A stretch of 64,000 nucleotides of DNA from Planctomycetota bacterium (GCA_016200135.1 JACQFI010000038.1:1-64000); one strand, 5' to 3'; counted from the stretch's first letter, positions 42,443-51,789 are shown. Numbers and translations are program-made. The notes: generated by a model from the letters alone, not told the origin.

Positions 42443-44476
42443 CTATTTCTTATAGAGCGGCAGATAGCGGTAGTAGACCTCGAGGCAGAGCACGGCGAGG
42501 GCGGTGGACATCACGCGGTCGTCGTCGGCGCCGGCGTTGACGGGGTCCCACGAGCCGTCGTCCGCCCCGCCCTTCTTCTGCGCCTCGGGCAGCGAGACCT
42601 TGAGGTTCTCGTTCCAGGCCTTCCAGTGGTCGCCGCCCTTCTGGAACATGGTCAGGGTGGCGTAGTAGCCATAGTAGAGGTTGAAGGGGAACTTCTTGGG
42701 CAGGTTGTGGGGCTTGAGCATCAGGTTGCACGGGCCGGCCACGCCGGGATCGTCGAGCCCCGCGCCGCCGATGTGGAGCCGGCAGAGCGCCGCCGCCGCG
42801 GTGACGGCCATGCCGCCTTTGCCCTTGTTGGGCGCGGCGACCGTGCCGCGGTAGGCCATCATGCCGCCTTCCCAATCCGTGGGGGCGTTGTCTCCGGGCT
42901 TCATGTTGCCCAGGTCCTGCCCGGCGTCGAGCCAGTTCAGACAGCCCTGGAAGCAGACGGGATCGACATGCAGCCCCGCCATCTTGGCCGACTTGAGGGC
43001 CATGATGTTCCAGGCCATCACCGACGAGTCGTTGGTGCCGCCGCGCGGGCCGTAGTCCCAGGCCTCGCGGTCGCTGTCGCCGCCGCGGCGGTTCTGCGCG
43101 TCATCCACCGCGTCCACGGCTTTCTGCGCGGCCTTCATGGTGTCGGGGATGCGCCCCATCCCGGCGGCCTCGCTGAGCGCCATCGTCGCGATGCCCTGCG
43201 AATAGTTCAGCGTCACCCAGCGGCCGGGGTGTTGTTTGCCGCCCGCGACGCCGCCCTCGTTGTCGATGAGCCACTTCACCGCCTTGCGGACGTTCTCGCG
43301 GTACTTGCCGACCTTTTCCGTGTGCCCCGCGCCGAGGAAAGCCAGCAGCGCGTAGCCGGTCATGGCCGTGTCGCCGATCATACCCGTGTGCTTGCCGCCG
43401 TGCTTCTGAGCATCCCAGCGGCCGTCGGCTTCCTGGTTGCGGGCGAGCCAATCGAGGCCGCGGTCCACGGCGGATTCGGTGGCCTTGCTCCCGCCATGGC
43501 GCATCACCAGCAGCTTGCGTCCGCCGCCGTTGCGCTGCCCGAAGCTCCCGTGCCCCGAGCCGCTCCCGGTCCCGATGCCGTTTCCGTCGCCGCCGCCCCA
43601 GCCGCCGCCTTTGCCGAAGCCCGCGGCCCCGCCGACGCCGATGGTCTCTTCGAGCACCCCGCCGCCGCCCCCGCCGCCGCCTTCCACGTCGTCGCTGCCG
43701 CTCACGCTATGAAAGGACATCGCGTCCGGATTGCCGAAGGCGCTGCTCGTGTCCGGCCGGTCGGGGTTGACGGTCTCGAAGTGGTCGGAGACCTCGGCCC
43801 GCGCGAGGATATCGGGCGGCACCACTATGTCGGACTTCACCGGCGAATTGGGATCCGTCGCGGGCGTGTCCACCTTCTTGTTCAGGATATCCGCCAGATC
43901 CGGCTTCTTGAGCGTGTCCTCGGTCCTGAGCACCGGCGCCTTTTCGAGGTTGGTCACGACCACGATGGAGTCGCGGTTCGAGGGCTCCCCGATGGCCATC
44001 GTGATCAGGCTGACGAGGAAGATAATAAGGAGATGCAGCGCCACCGAGATGCCCCACCAGGGCATCCCGCCCAGCCGCGCCAGCACGCTCTGCCCGCCGC
44101 CCGCCGCCGCGGCTTCCTCGGCCTGGAACGCTTCCTCGTCCTCATCGCGCCAAGGCAGCGGCACCAGCGCGACCGTGACGGCCTCGGGATCGGGCAGGTC
44201 CGACTCGCTCTTAACCGCGCGGATGTCGTCGAGGCAACGGTCGATATCGGCCAGGCGCTGCGTGGCCCGTTCGGCGAAGTCGTCGGGGATCTGCATCTGC
44301 CCCAGCGTGCGGCTCATCAGGCCCACCAGCAGCTTGCGCCGCTGCATGGCCGCCAGGCAGGCCGCGCACTCCTCTATATGGGCCGCGGCCTGGGCCCGTT
44401 CGGCGGCGGGGATCTGCCCCTCGACGAACTCACGCATCTGGGCCTGGATGGCCTCGCAGGTCATGAGCATGCTCAC
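42443..44476 (-). CDS. zf-HC2 anti-sigma domain fused to an alpha/alpha-toroid (squalene-cyclase-like) domain
   Basis: A 677-aa protein. The N-terminus is a ZAS-type anti-sigma motif (C7, H33, C37, C40). An acidic linker leads to one transmembrane helix (WWGISVALHLLIIFLVSLIT). The outer part has a Gly-rich stretch (EGGGGGGGGVLEETIG) and then prenyltransferase/squalene-oxidase-like helical repeats (GLDWLARNQEADGRWD, GCLNWLDAGQDLG). The start is GTG 44476, which overlaps the sigma-factor stop as GTGA, or ATG 44470. It follows an ECF sigma gene, so it probably senses something outside the cell and holds or releases the sigma factor. The toroid fold need not be a cyclase. Confidence 0.82.
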   Translation of the reverse strand: MSMLMTCEAIQAQMREFVEGQIPAAERAQAAAHIEECAACLAAMQRRKLLVGLMSRTLGQMQIPDDFAERATQRLADIDRCLDDIRAVKSESDLPDPEAVTVALVPLPWRDEDEEAFQAEEAAAAGGGQSVLARLGGMPWWGISVALHLLIIFLVSLITMAIGEPSNRDSIVVVTNLEKAPVLRTEDTLKKPDLADILNKKVDTPATDPNSPVKSDIVVPPDILARAEVSDHFETVNPDRPDTSSAFGNPDAMSFHSVSGSDDVEGGGGGGGGVLEETIGVGGAAGFGKGGGWGGGDGNGIGTGSGSGHGSFGQRNGGGRKLLVMRHGGSKATESAVDRGLDWLARNQEADGRWDAQKHGGKHTGMIGDTAMTGYALLAFLGAGHTEKVGKYRENVRKAVKWLIDNEGGVAGGKQHPGRWVTLNYSQGIATMALSEAAGMGRIPDTMKAAQKAVDAVDDAQNRRGGDSDREAWDYGPRGGTNDSSVMAWNIMALKSAKMAGLHVDPVCFQGCLNWLDAGQDLGNMKPGDNAPTDWEGGMMAYRGTVAAPNKGKGGMAVTAAAALCRLHIGGAGLDDPGVAGPCNLMLKPHNLPKKFPFNLYYGYYATLTMFQKGGDHWKAWNENLKVSLPEAQKKGGADDGSWDPVNAGADDDRVMSTALAVLCLEVYYRYLPLYKK

Positions 44477-45099
44477 GGTTGCGTCTCTCCTTCCTGGTCA
44501 GGCGCGTCCTGGGATTCGGCTGCATCGGCCGCCGGCGCTTTCGCCGGGGCCAGGACCACCTGGAGACGCTTCTCGAGCAGTTTGTCCGCGCGCGCGAGCT
44601 GGCTCTTGACCGTCCCCAGCGGCACGCCCAGACGCCTGGCGATCTCCTGGTAAGGAAGATGTTCCCAATAGCGGAAGACGATGACCGTCCGCAGGTCTTC
44701 GGGCAGGCTGTCCACGGCCCGCGCGATCAGCTCGCGCATGTCCACCTGCGTGAAGCCGCCCGTGGCCGGGTCGCTGCCCTGCTCCTGGATCTCGTGCTTG
44801 GCGCTGAACTCCCGCTTGCGCCGCCGGCGCAAGTCCAGCGCGTTGCAGCGGTTGATCGAGCGGATCCAGGCCCCGAGCTTCAAGGGGTCGTGGAGCTGGT
44901 GGAGTTCGCGGTACGCGCGGCAGAGCGTCTCCTGCGCGACGTCTTCGGCGTCCTGCAGATTGCCGAGGATCGCATAGCCCTGGTTGATCAAGTCCGCGCG
45001 GAAGCGGTCCACGAGCTGCCAGAAGTGATGAAGCGGCGCGGCCAGCGGATCGTTGCGATGCTGGATGAACGCCTCGATCATCATATCGGTCGTGGGCAT
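44473..45099 (-). CDS. ECF-type RNA polymerase sigma factor
   Basis: A 208-aa sigma-70-family factor. Region 2 has DAEDVAQETLCRAYREL and region 4 has LPYQEIARRLGVPLGTVKSQ. It has a Pro/Ala/Asp-rich tail. A GAGAGGA site precedes ATG 45099. It overlaps the anti-sigma/toroid gene by 4 bp, so the two are translationally coupled. Confidence 0.93.
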   Translation of the reverse strand: MPTTDMMIEAFIQHRNDPLAAPLHHFWQLVDRFRADLINQGYAILGNLQDAEDVAQETLCRAYRELHQLHDPLKLGAWIRSINRCNALDLRRRRKREFSAKHEIQEQGSDPATGGFTQVDMRELIARAVDSLPEDLRTVIVFRYWEHLPYQEIARRLGVPLGTVKSQLARADKLLEKRLQVVLAPAKAPAADAAESQDAPDQEGETQP

Positions 45100-45417
45100 C
45101 GTCGTTCCTCTCGGTCCCGGCTATACAGCCGCTCGAGGCCCGCTCAAAGTTCTCGCGAAATGGAGCGAATTGTAAATCCCGCTGAAAACCTTTATCTACA
45201 CATGGTGCATGCTACTGGTTTCGGGTACAGAGTAAAGACCCCACTTAATCTTTAGGGACGGCCGCGGCACGTCAGGCGTCTCCTTTAATATCTGCCGCCC
45301 ATGTGCGGATTCATAGAGAGGATCGCTTGACAGGACTCCGAACCGGCATAGATTGGTTAAGCATTCACTCATCATAGAGTTGCCGCTTTCAGCGCCTCGG
45401 CGCCGGGAGGTATGTTC
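45100..45417. other. Divergent spacer with a probable promoter
   Basis: 318 bp between the sigma-factor gene and the first BRCT-like gene. A probable sigma-70 promoter for the right-hand operon is annotated at 45327-45354. I see no gene and no clear repeat. Confidence 0.5.
45327..45354 (+). promoter_or_regulatory. Probable sigma-70 promoter of the BRCT-like operon
   Basis: TTGACA (45327-45332) and TAGATT (45349-45354) are separated by 16 bp; the -35 is perfect, the -10 matches 4 of 6. Transcription would start about 55 bp before the first start codon. Confidence 0.5.
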
Positions 45418-46707
45418 ATGCAAGACAACGGACCGCTGATTGCATTGGTCGCGTTCATCGTCTTCTCGATCATCTTCGGGTTGATGGCGTATCTGCGCCA
45501 TAGCGACCTGGAAGGCGAGAATCCCGAAGGCGGCGAGAACAGCACGAAGCTGACAGCCAAGATCGAGAAGTCCAAGCAAGAGAACAATCAGGTGATCGAA
45601 GAGATCAAGGGCATCGAAGCCCAGATCGTCCAGAAGCGCGACGAACTGCGCATCCAGACCGAGCGCGGCGTCCTCTACAGCCAGATCTTCGAGGACTACA
45701 CGCAGAAGTACAACACGCGCCGCAAGTGGCTCCAGTCGGCCTCGGATTTCGCCAAGCAGGCGAAGGACCTGGGCGGCCAGGTGAGCGACGTGAAGAGCAA
45801 GACCGAGACGCAAATCCGCAAGGACGAGCAGGAATCCCGCGACCGCTCCGACGCCGAGAAGCGCGTGCTCGTCGAGAAGAAGGACCAGACGGTCAGCCGC
45901 ATCGGCGAGGCCAAGAAGGCTTTCGACCGCGACGAGAAGACCTTCCGCGTGCAGAAAAACTACGAGCAGGCCGAGCTCGACGAACTCAAGCGCCGCCTCG
46001 ACGCGCTCACGCAGCGCGACGTCGAACGCGCGAACAAGAGCATCGAGGTGGACGGCAAGGTCGTGCGCTCGGAACCCACGCTCAACCTGATCGTGATCGA
46101 CCGCGGCTCGGCGGACGGCGTGCGGCCGGGCTTCCGCTTCGAAGTCTTCTCGATCCGCGCCGGGAACAAGAAGGTTCATAAGGGTTACATCGAGGTCAAG
46201 AAGGTCGAGGCCAGCCTCTCCGAGTGCCAGATCTACACCAAGGTGATCGACCTGCCCCGTGATCCGTTCTCCGAGTACGTCGCGCCGGAACCCGAATACG
46301 CCTACAGCCCGTACCAGGAATCCGGCAAGCGCGGTTCGTCGGCCCAGCCGCTCTCGGCGCAGCCCAAGTCGGTCACCATGGGCATGAACGCGCAGGACCC
46401 GATGGTGGAAGGCGATTACCTCGAGAATCCGTTCTACAGCCCCAACAAGCCGCTCACCTTCTATATCGCCGGCGACAAGTCCATCATTCGCGGCGTGCAG
46501 AAGAGCGCCATCGCGTACCAGTGGCCGCAGATCGAGCGGGTGATCAAGAGCTACGGCGCGACGGTCGCCAGCAAGGTCGACCTGGGCGTCAACTTCGTGA
46601 TCGCGCAGAAGAATCCCCAGGACGATCCCGAGTACGGCAAGGCGATCGGGCTGGGTATTCCGGTGATTTACGAGTGGGAGCTGTTCCGGTTCCTGGACCA
46701 GCGCTAA
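45418..46707 (+). CDS. Membrane-anchored coiled-coil protein with C-terminal BRCT-like domain (A)
   Basis: A 429-aa protein with one N-terminal helix (LIALVAFIVFSIIFGLMAYL), then a long coiled coil (about 40-210). A small beta domain (LNLIVIDRGSADGVRPGFRF) follows, and the end resembles a BRCT domain (LTFYIAGDKS, then VIKSYGATVASKVDLGVNFV and LGIPVIYEWELFRFL). ATG 45418 is chosen because GGGAGG lies 7 nt upstream; the earlier ATG at 45412 is too close. A paralogue with the same layout follows after 39 bp. The topology suggests the coiled coil and BRCT part lie outside the membrane, which is unusual for BRCT folds. Confidence 0.72.
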   Translation: MQDNGPLIALVAFIVFSIIFGLMAYLRHSDLEGENPEGGENSTKLTAKIEKSKQENNQVIEEIKGIEAQIVQKRDELRIQTERGVLYSQIFEDYTQKYNTRRKWLQSASDFAKQAKDLGGQVSDVKSKTETQIRKDEQESRDRSDAEKRVLVEKKDQTVSRIGEAKKAFDRDEKTFRVQKNYEQAELDELKRRLDALTQRDVERANKSIEVDGKVVRSEPTLNLIVIDRGSADGVRPGFRFEVFSIRAGNKKVHKGYIEVKKVEASLSECQIYTKVIDLPRDPFSEYVAPEPEYAYSPYQESGKRGSSAQPLSAQPKSVTMGMNAQDPMVEGDYLENPFYSPNKPLTFYIAGDKSIIRGVQKSAIAYQWPQIERVIKSYGATVASKVDLGVNFVIAQKNPQDDPEYGKAIGLGIPVIYEWELFRFLDQR

Positions 46708-46746
46708 GCGCATTCAGCGGGATCGAGAAGCGGGAAGAGGAGCCCC

Positions 46747-48567
46747 ATGTCCACGAAACAAGCGGTGATCTTCGCTTTCATGGTCGTCTTTCTCGGCGTC
46801 ATGATCGTGACGCTGGGCCTCTGGTTCCATTACTCCACGGAACTGGATGTGCAGACCAAAGCGCTCAAGGAACTCGACTACCAGAACCGCCTGCTCAAGC
46901 AGAAGAAGGATAAGCTGATCCCCGATATCAAGGACGTGGATAAGGGTCTCGACACCCAGATCACCCGCGCCCGCGAAGCCTCCGACAAGCTTGAAGAATC
47001 GATCTACACGAATCCTACCGAAGGCCGCAAGATGCTTTACGAGCAGCAGGAAGGCAAACTCAAGGCGGACTGGGACCAGGCCAAGAACGACTGGAAGACC
47101 GTCTACGACGACTGGACCAAGCGCAACCAGAAGATCAAGACGGCCATCGAGGCCCTCGAAAAGCTGCGCGTCGACAACCAGCAGCAGGTCGAGCAGGCCC
47201 AGAAGGAGCTCTCCGAGGAAGTTAAGAACGAAGAGACCCAGAACAAGACCATCACCACCACGTTGAAGAAGTGGCGCGAGGAGATCGACGGCGTGCGCCT
47301 GACCGCCGAAGAAGTGCAGGACAAGATCAACAACGTCACCCGCGACATCGAACGCAACCCGGACGAAGAGATGGACGGCAAGGTGATCTTCTCCGACCCG
47401 AACGTCAACCTCGTCACCGTCGATATCGGCTCCGAGCAGGGCGCGCGCTCGGGCCTCAAGTTCACCGTCTTCTCGGGCCGGTACAAGGTCCCTAAAAAGA
47501 AGGGCGAGATCGTCCTGACCCAGGTCCATGCCACCTCGTCGGACGCCGTGATCGTCCCTACGCGCGGCAAGGTCCTGGTCGATCCGAACACCGGCTGGGA
47601 AGCGACCGAAGAGAAGATGCGCTATTCCCCTGTGAGCGCCGCCGGCGCCGACGGCACGGAAGCCCAGCAGCTTCAGGAACAGAAGTCCAAGAAGGATCTC
47701 GTCGAAGAGCTGCACATCGAGAAACTCAAGAAGGAAAACCCCGACTTCGATCCGAGCGTGCGCGCCCAGGCCGAACCGCCCGTGCAGCTCGCCAAGGGCT
47801 TCGACCCGATCGTCGAAGGCGATTACATCGTCAATCCCGAGTTCAACCGCATCGTCCCCAACCGCGTCTTCCAGAAGACGGTCGTCAACGAGATGCTCGA
47901 GCTCAAGGACATCAACGCCGGCTCGCTCACCTTCTTCATCGCCGACGTGATCCGCCCCTTCCGCAAGGAGTTCCTCAAGCGCCTGTGCGAGCGCAACCGC
48001 TGCAAGGTCGCGCCGGCCATGACCTCCAACGTGGACTTCATCGTCACCACCGCCGATTCGGCCACCCTCGCCATGCTGGAAGAACGCCTCAAGACCGTGC
48101 CCAAGGACAAGGCCGACGTTGCGCCGGACATCGCCAACCGCCGCAAGACGCTCGAGGCCCTCACCGAAGGCCGCAAGTGGGGCGCGCAGGCGATCACCGA
48201 GGACGACCTGGAAGGCTACTTCCTCAAGCGCCAGCGCAAGGTCGAGCTCGCCAAGGGCAACGTCAAGCAGCCCGGGCAGCACACCTTCTTCGTCGTGGGC
48301 GAGACCAAGCTGCGCACCGTCCAAGAGACGGGGCTCTATATCAAAGAGCATGGCGGCGTCATGGCGCAGAAGCTAGGCTCCGACGTGGACTACGTCGTGG
48401 TTGGCAGCGGCCTTACCGACGCCAAGCTCGACACCAAGTCCGGGCGCGTCTACTACCCCAACGAACAGGCGCCCGCGGACGCGCAGGCGTTCTTCGATGT
48501 GGTCAAGACGATGGGCCTCAAGATCCTCCGCGAGGAAGAGTTGGCCCACTTCTTCGGCCTCAAATAA
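46747..48567 (+). CDS. Membrane-anchored coiled-coil protein with two BRCT-like domains (B)
   Basis: A 606-aa paralogue of the preceding protein. It has a transmembrane helix (IFAFMVVFLGVMIVTLGLWF), coiled coil (about 40-190), the same beta domain (NLVTVDIGSEQGARSGLKF), then two BRCT-like units: SLTFFIADVIRPFRKEFLK ... TSNVDFIVTT and HTFFVVGETKLRTVQETGL ... SDVDYVVVGSG. A GAGGAG site precedes ATG 46747. The two proteins probably form a complex; role unknown. A terminator follows the gene. Confidence 0.72.
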   Translation: MSTKQAVIFAFMVVFLGVMIVTLGLWFHYSTELDVQTKALKELDYQNRLLKQKKDKLIPDIKDVDKGLDTQITRAREASDKLEESIYTNPTEGRKMLYEQQEGKLKADWDQAKNDWKTVYDDWTKRNQKIKTAIEALEKLRVDNQQQVEQAQKELSEEVKNEETQNKTITTTLKKWREEIDGVRLTAEEVQDKINNVTRDIERNPDEEMDGKVIFSDPNVNLVTVDIGSEQGARSGLKFTVFSGRYKVPKKKGEIVLTQVHATSSDAVIVPTRGKVLVDPNTGWEATEEKMRYSPVSAAGADGTEAQQLQEQKSKKDLVEELHIEKLKKENPDFDPSVRAQAEPPVQLAKGFDPIVEGDYIVNPEFNRIVPNRVFQKTVVNEMLELKDINAGSLTFFIADVIRPFRKEFLKRLCERNRCKVAPAMTSNVDFIVTTADSATLAMLEERLKTVPKDKADVAPDIANRRKTLEALTEGRKWGAQAITEDDLEGYFLKRQRKVELAKGNVKQPGQHTFFVVGETKLRTVQETGLYIKEHGGVMAQKLGSDVDYVVVGSGLTDAKLDTKSGRVYYPNEQAPADAQAFFDVVKTMGLKILREEELAHFFGLK

Positions 48568-48594
48568 GCGTTCGTATTTGCCCCATGCTCTAAA

Positions 48595-48625
48595 GAGGGT
48601 ACGCGCTGCGTACCCTCGCTTTTTT
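48595..48625 (+). terminator. Rho-independent terminator of the BRCT-like operon
   Basis: The 10-bp stem GAGGGTACGC / GCGTACCCTC with loop GCT is followed by GC and six T. Confidence 0.9.
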
Positions 48626-48764
48626 GAACACTTCACGCCTTTTCATGTTTTAATTTGACCTTCGTGCCCGTATTTGTACACAGAGTGCAAGAGATTTGAG
48701 TTTCCAATAGTCCATAGCCCTAGTGTTAACAAAGAATAAGGAAAGTGACGCCGCGAACGCGTTC

Positions 48765-48780
48765 GGGCCTGACGATTGCT
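48765..48780 (+). promoter_or_regulatory. Possible sigma-54 promoter of the PII gene
   Basis: GGGCCT - GACGA - TTGCT keeps the GG-N10-GC spacing and the TTGC box of sigma-54 promoters; the -24 box matches only in GGC. It is about 50 bp upstream of the PII start codon, a common place for nitrogen-regulated promoters. Confidence 0.35.
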
Positions 48781-48831
48781 TGAGTTGCTCCGCAGACCTC
48801 GTCTTCTAACAATTAAGGAGGCACGTTGGCC

Positions 48832-49179
48832 ATGAAATACGTCATTGCCGTCGTTCAGCCGCAGCGGCTCGATGCCGTTCGCGAAGCCCTGGCCGAAGTG
48901 GGCGTCAAGGGCCTCACGGTCTCGGACGTGCAAGGTTACGGCCGCCAGAAGGGCCACACGGAGGTCTACCGCGGCCACGAGTATCAGGTGAACTTCGTCC
49001 GCAAGGTGAAGCTCGAGGTCGCCTGCGACACCGGGCAGGCGGAGCAGATCGTCGAGGCCATCGCGCGCGCAGCCAAGTCCGGACCCGATGGCAAGATTGG
49101 CGACGGCAAGATCTTCGTGCTCGACATGGGCGACACGATCCGCATCCGCACGGGCGAGCGCGGCTCGGAAGCGATCTAA
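48832..49179 (+). CDS. glnB: Nitrogen regulatory protein PII
   Basis: A 115-aa PII signal protein that reports nitrogen and energy status to targets such as GlnE and AmtB. The T-loop (YGRQKGHTEVYRGHEYQV) has Y51, the uridylylation site, and the GDGKIFVLDMGDTIRIRTGE C-terminus is typical. ATG 48832 follows AAGGAGG. No amtB or glnA is next to it, so GlnB and GlnK cannot be told apart. A possible sigma-54 promoter lies upstream. Confidence 0.93.
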   Translation: MKYVIAVVQPQRLDAVREALAEVGVKGLTVSDVQGYGRQKGHTEVYRGHEYQVNFVRKVKLEVACDTGQAEQIVEAIARAAKSGPDGKIGDGKIFVLDMGDTIRIRTGERGSEAI

Positions 49180-49211
49180 CCTCCGCCGTTCAGCCTTAAG
49201 AAACGCTTCGC

Positions 49212-49242
49212 ACGGGCGCGCGCCTTCACCGGCCGCGCCCGT
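49212..49242. terminator. Possible terminator hairpin after the PII gene
   Basis: ACGGGCGCG / CGCGCCCGT, a perfect 9-bp stem with a 13-nt loop between the PII gene and the convergent membrane-protein gene. The T run is poor (TGCTTT). Confidence 0.4.
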
Positions 49243-49266
49243 TGCTTTGGAAGCCCGGCCCAGCCT

Positions 49267-51789
49267 TTACTTCTTCGCCTTCTTGAGCCAGCGCAGCGAC
49301 TCGCGCGCGAAGCGTTGCACGTCCGCATCGGCGTCCTGCTTCAGGCGTTCGAGTTCCTTCAACGCCTCCGGCGTAGGGTTGGCCATGGTGCCGAGCAGAA
49401 ACGCGGCCCACATGCGGAACTCCGGATCGGCATCGCCGGCCAATTTCAGGACCGCCGGCTGCGCTTGCCAGGCGCGCGAACCTTCCCGCCTCAATCGCTG
49501 CGCGGCCTCGCGCCGAACAAGCGGATCGGGATCGCTCAGAAACTGCGCCTGCGTCTCGATCAGTAGTGGCCCCTGGTCCTGATAGTAAGAACTTGCGCCG
49601 TACGCAAAAGTCGGCGGTGTAAGGCAAAATATTTTATCATCGTTGTTGTAACCGCCCATGAAATCGGCATAGAGGTAATCGTTGGTAAACTCGTACGTGC
49701 GGTGGCTAGTCTCCAGCCCAGGCCCGCTTGCGCTCCAGACGCGCGGCGGATTGTTGCTGAAGTGAAGGACTTCGCGCGGACGGTACGGATCAATGGGAAC
49801 TTCGGCCAAGAACTCCGGCACACATTCCTGAAGGTCGCTCGGCCAGCGCTTGTGCTTCATTTGGTAGCGTGCGACGGCAAGCGCCGCCCGCGCAAGCCGG
49901 AGTTCGCAAAGCGTATCGACATCGGCGTTTAAGGTCCGCATGCTCATGAACATGCCCCTTAAGGCCGACGGCACGTTCTCGAATTCCGCCCTCATGCGCT
50001 CGCCATCGTCCAATGGATTCTTCGATGCCGCCGCTCTATAGAGCGCCTCGTTCCAGCGCCGCCTAGTTTCTCTCTCCAGCCACGCGATTAACGGCTGTCT
50101 CATCGGGAGTGCGAGTCCGCTGGGTTCGCCCGGCCAGGCCTCTGCCCGAACCACCTGCTCTCGGCTCAGGCGCCATTCGCTTTCATAGCGGTAAATTCCA
50201 ACCACCCGCGCCAGCGGGGCTCCGCGCCTGGACTCATACTCGAGCAGTAGAGCCTGCGCTTCAGCCAGCATCGCGTCTTCGGCGGGCCCGTCGTGGTGCC
50301 ATAGCAACGTTGGAAGCAGCGCGGTCACGGCCTGGTCCTCAATGCCAACGGCAACCATGCACGTCAAAATGCATGGCTGTTGGTGAATATGCCGCGCGAT
50401 CTGAAGGCATCGCCTCGTGTTCTTCAGGACCGTGGGCCAATCGCGGTCCAATGCCGCCATACGCGCATCTAGCATCAGCATGTTGGCGAGGTTTCGGACA
50501 TCCAGTAAGTTTGGGAGTGATTTATCGAAAGCATTGATATCCGCACCGTAGTCGTGAAGGTACTCGCAGCGGTCAAGGTCGGTCGCGGCGATAAGTGGAG
50601 GCACGGCGGACTGGCTTAGCCTAAGCCACCGTGCGGCCTCGGGCGTGCGCCAGGCGTCACTGATGATGCCGTAATCGTTGAGGGGCGACAGGCCGGCGGT
50701 AGCCTGTTTATAAAGCGGGGCGGCATTCTGGAAGTCTTCCAAGGGCGGGCCCTGGCATGCGCGCAGCTTCGCGATCAACTCGGGCTCGGCGCGCTCCATC
50801 TCCTTGGCCAGTGCGTCCTGCTGCACGCGCTGCGCGGCGAAGAGGAACGCGTACATGCAGAGCAGGCCCGCCAGCGGCAGACCGCTGAAGAAGAGATACC
50901 AGCGCGTCTCCTTGAGGCCGGACTTATCGTAGGAGCCCAGCGCTTCGCGGAACTCACCCCACGCGCACCAAGCGGCCCACGCGCCGAGCACCGCCCGGGC
51001 GAGCAGGAGCAACAGAAGCGCGAGCAGCAGCGCCAACCGCCAGAACGACCCGCCGCCATCCAGCCACAGGCCCAGCAGCGCGATGCCCAGGAGCCACCAC
51101 GCCAGCGGGGAGAGCGCGTACATAAGGAGCGCGGAAAGTTTGGGGCTCGCAAGATCGCGGTAAAGGAAGAGCACGTCCGCGCGCGCGAGGCTGGTCACCT
51201 GCACGAGCGGCGCGGGCAGCCAGGAGGCCGCGCAGCCCGCGACCACCGCCGCGCGCAAGAGCAGCCCCAGCAGCGCCGCGGCCAGGAAGAGCATGTTCAG
51301 CGTGAGCGGCGCGCCGCCCGCGCCCGTTAGCCCGCTCTGCCAGGCGAAGAACTGGCTGACCAGCGCCATCCCAAATGCGTAGACGATGAGGAAGAGCACG
51401 CCCGCGGCGAGGCTCAGCCGCAACCGCCGCAGCAGGATCTCCGCGCTGTAAAGAATCGAGAGCGTCAGACCGAGGCCGAGCGAGCCGAGGATCACCCACG
51501 CGCCCGCAACCTCATTCTTTTTCCAGGCAACGTGCGGCAGATATGGCGTCAATTGAATGCCTATTGCGAGCAACAACAAAAAGTATCGTAACGGCCGATA
51601 GGGCCAGATCAGGACGGAAATAACGACGCATAAGACAGAAAACAGGAACAAAACCGGCCAAGGCCATGCCTGACCCAAGCTGACATCAATCCGTACCAGA
51701 TGTCCGGCAACGAGTCCGAGCACACAGAGCAACAATCCCAGCCGCACACTCAGCCGATCCAGCCGCGGGGCCGCCTCGCCGCTTGCCAT
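49267..51789 (-). CDS. Large multi-pass membrane protein with C-terminal HEAT-like repeat
   Basis: An 840-aa protein. The first 330 residues hold about nine transmembrane helices. The middle part contains AALAVARYQMKHKRWPSDL and VPEFLAEVPIDPYRP, a pattern seen often in uncharacterised Planctomycetota proteins. The last 90 residues are HEAT-like (LSDPDPLVRREAAQRLRREG, PEFRMWAAFLLGTMANPTPE). Function unknown. ATG 51789 is chosen. Confidence 0.7.
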   Translation of the reverse strand: MASGEAAPRLDRLSVRLGLLLCVLGLVAGHLVRIDVSLGQAWPWPVLFLFSVLCVVISVLIWPYRPLRYFLLLLAIGIQLTPYLPHVAWKKNEVAGAWVILGSLGLGLTLSILYSAEILLRRLRLSLAAGVLFLIVYAFGMALVSQFFAWQSGLTGAGGAPLTLNMLFLAAALLGLLLRAAVVAGCAASWLPAPLVQVTSLARADVLFLYRDLASPKLSALLMYALSPLAWWLLGIALLGLWLDGGGSFWRLALLLALLLLLLARAVLGAWAAWCAWGEFREALGSYDKSGLKETRWYLFFSGLPLAGLLCMYAFLFAAQRVQQDALAKEMERAEPELIAKLRACQGPPLEDFQNAAPLYKQATAGLSPLNDYGIISDAWRTPEAARWLRLSQSAVPPLIAATDLDRCEYLHDYGADINAFDKSLPNLLDVRNLANMLMLDARMAALDRDWPTVLKNTRRCLQIARHIHQQPCILTCMVAVGIEDQAVTALLPTLLWHHDGPAEDAMLAEAQALLLEYESRRGAPLARVVGIYRYESEWRLSREQVVRAEAWPGEPSGLALPMRQPLIAWLERETRRRWNEALYRAAASKNPLDDGERMRAEFENVPSALRGMFMSMRTLNADVDTLCELRLARAALAVARYQMKHKRWPSDLQECVPEFLAEVPIDPYRPREVLHFSNNPPRVWSASGPGLETSHRTYEFTNDYLYADFMGGYNNDDKIFCLTPPTFAYGASSYYQDQGPLLIETQAQFLSDPDPLVRREAAQRLRREGSRAWQAQPAVLKLAGDADPEFRMWAAFLLGTMANPTPEALKELERLKQDADADVQRFARESLRWLKKAKK

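Noticed and set aside
42323..44653. A 776-codon open frame on the + strand
   Set aside because: It is antisense to the anti-sigma/toroid gene, which has clear motifs and a terminator on the - strand.
45412..45417. ATG 45412 as start of BRCT-like protein A
   Set aside because: It is only one base from the GGGAGG site; ATG 45418 has normal spacing.
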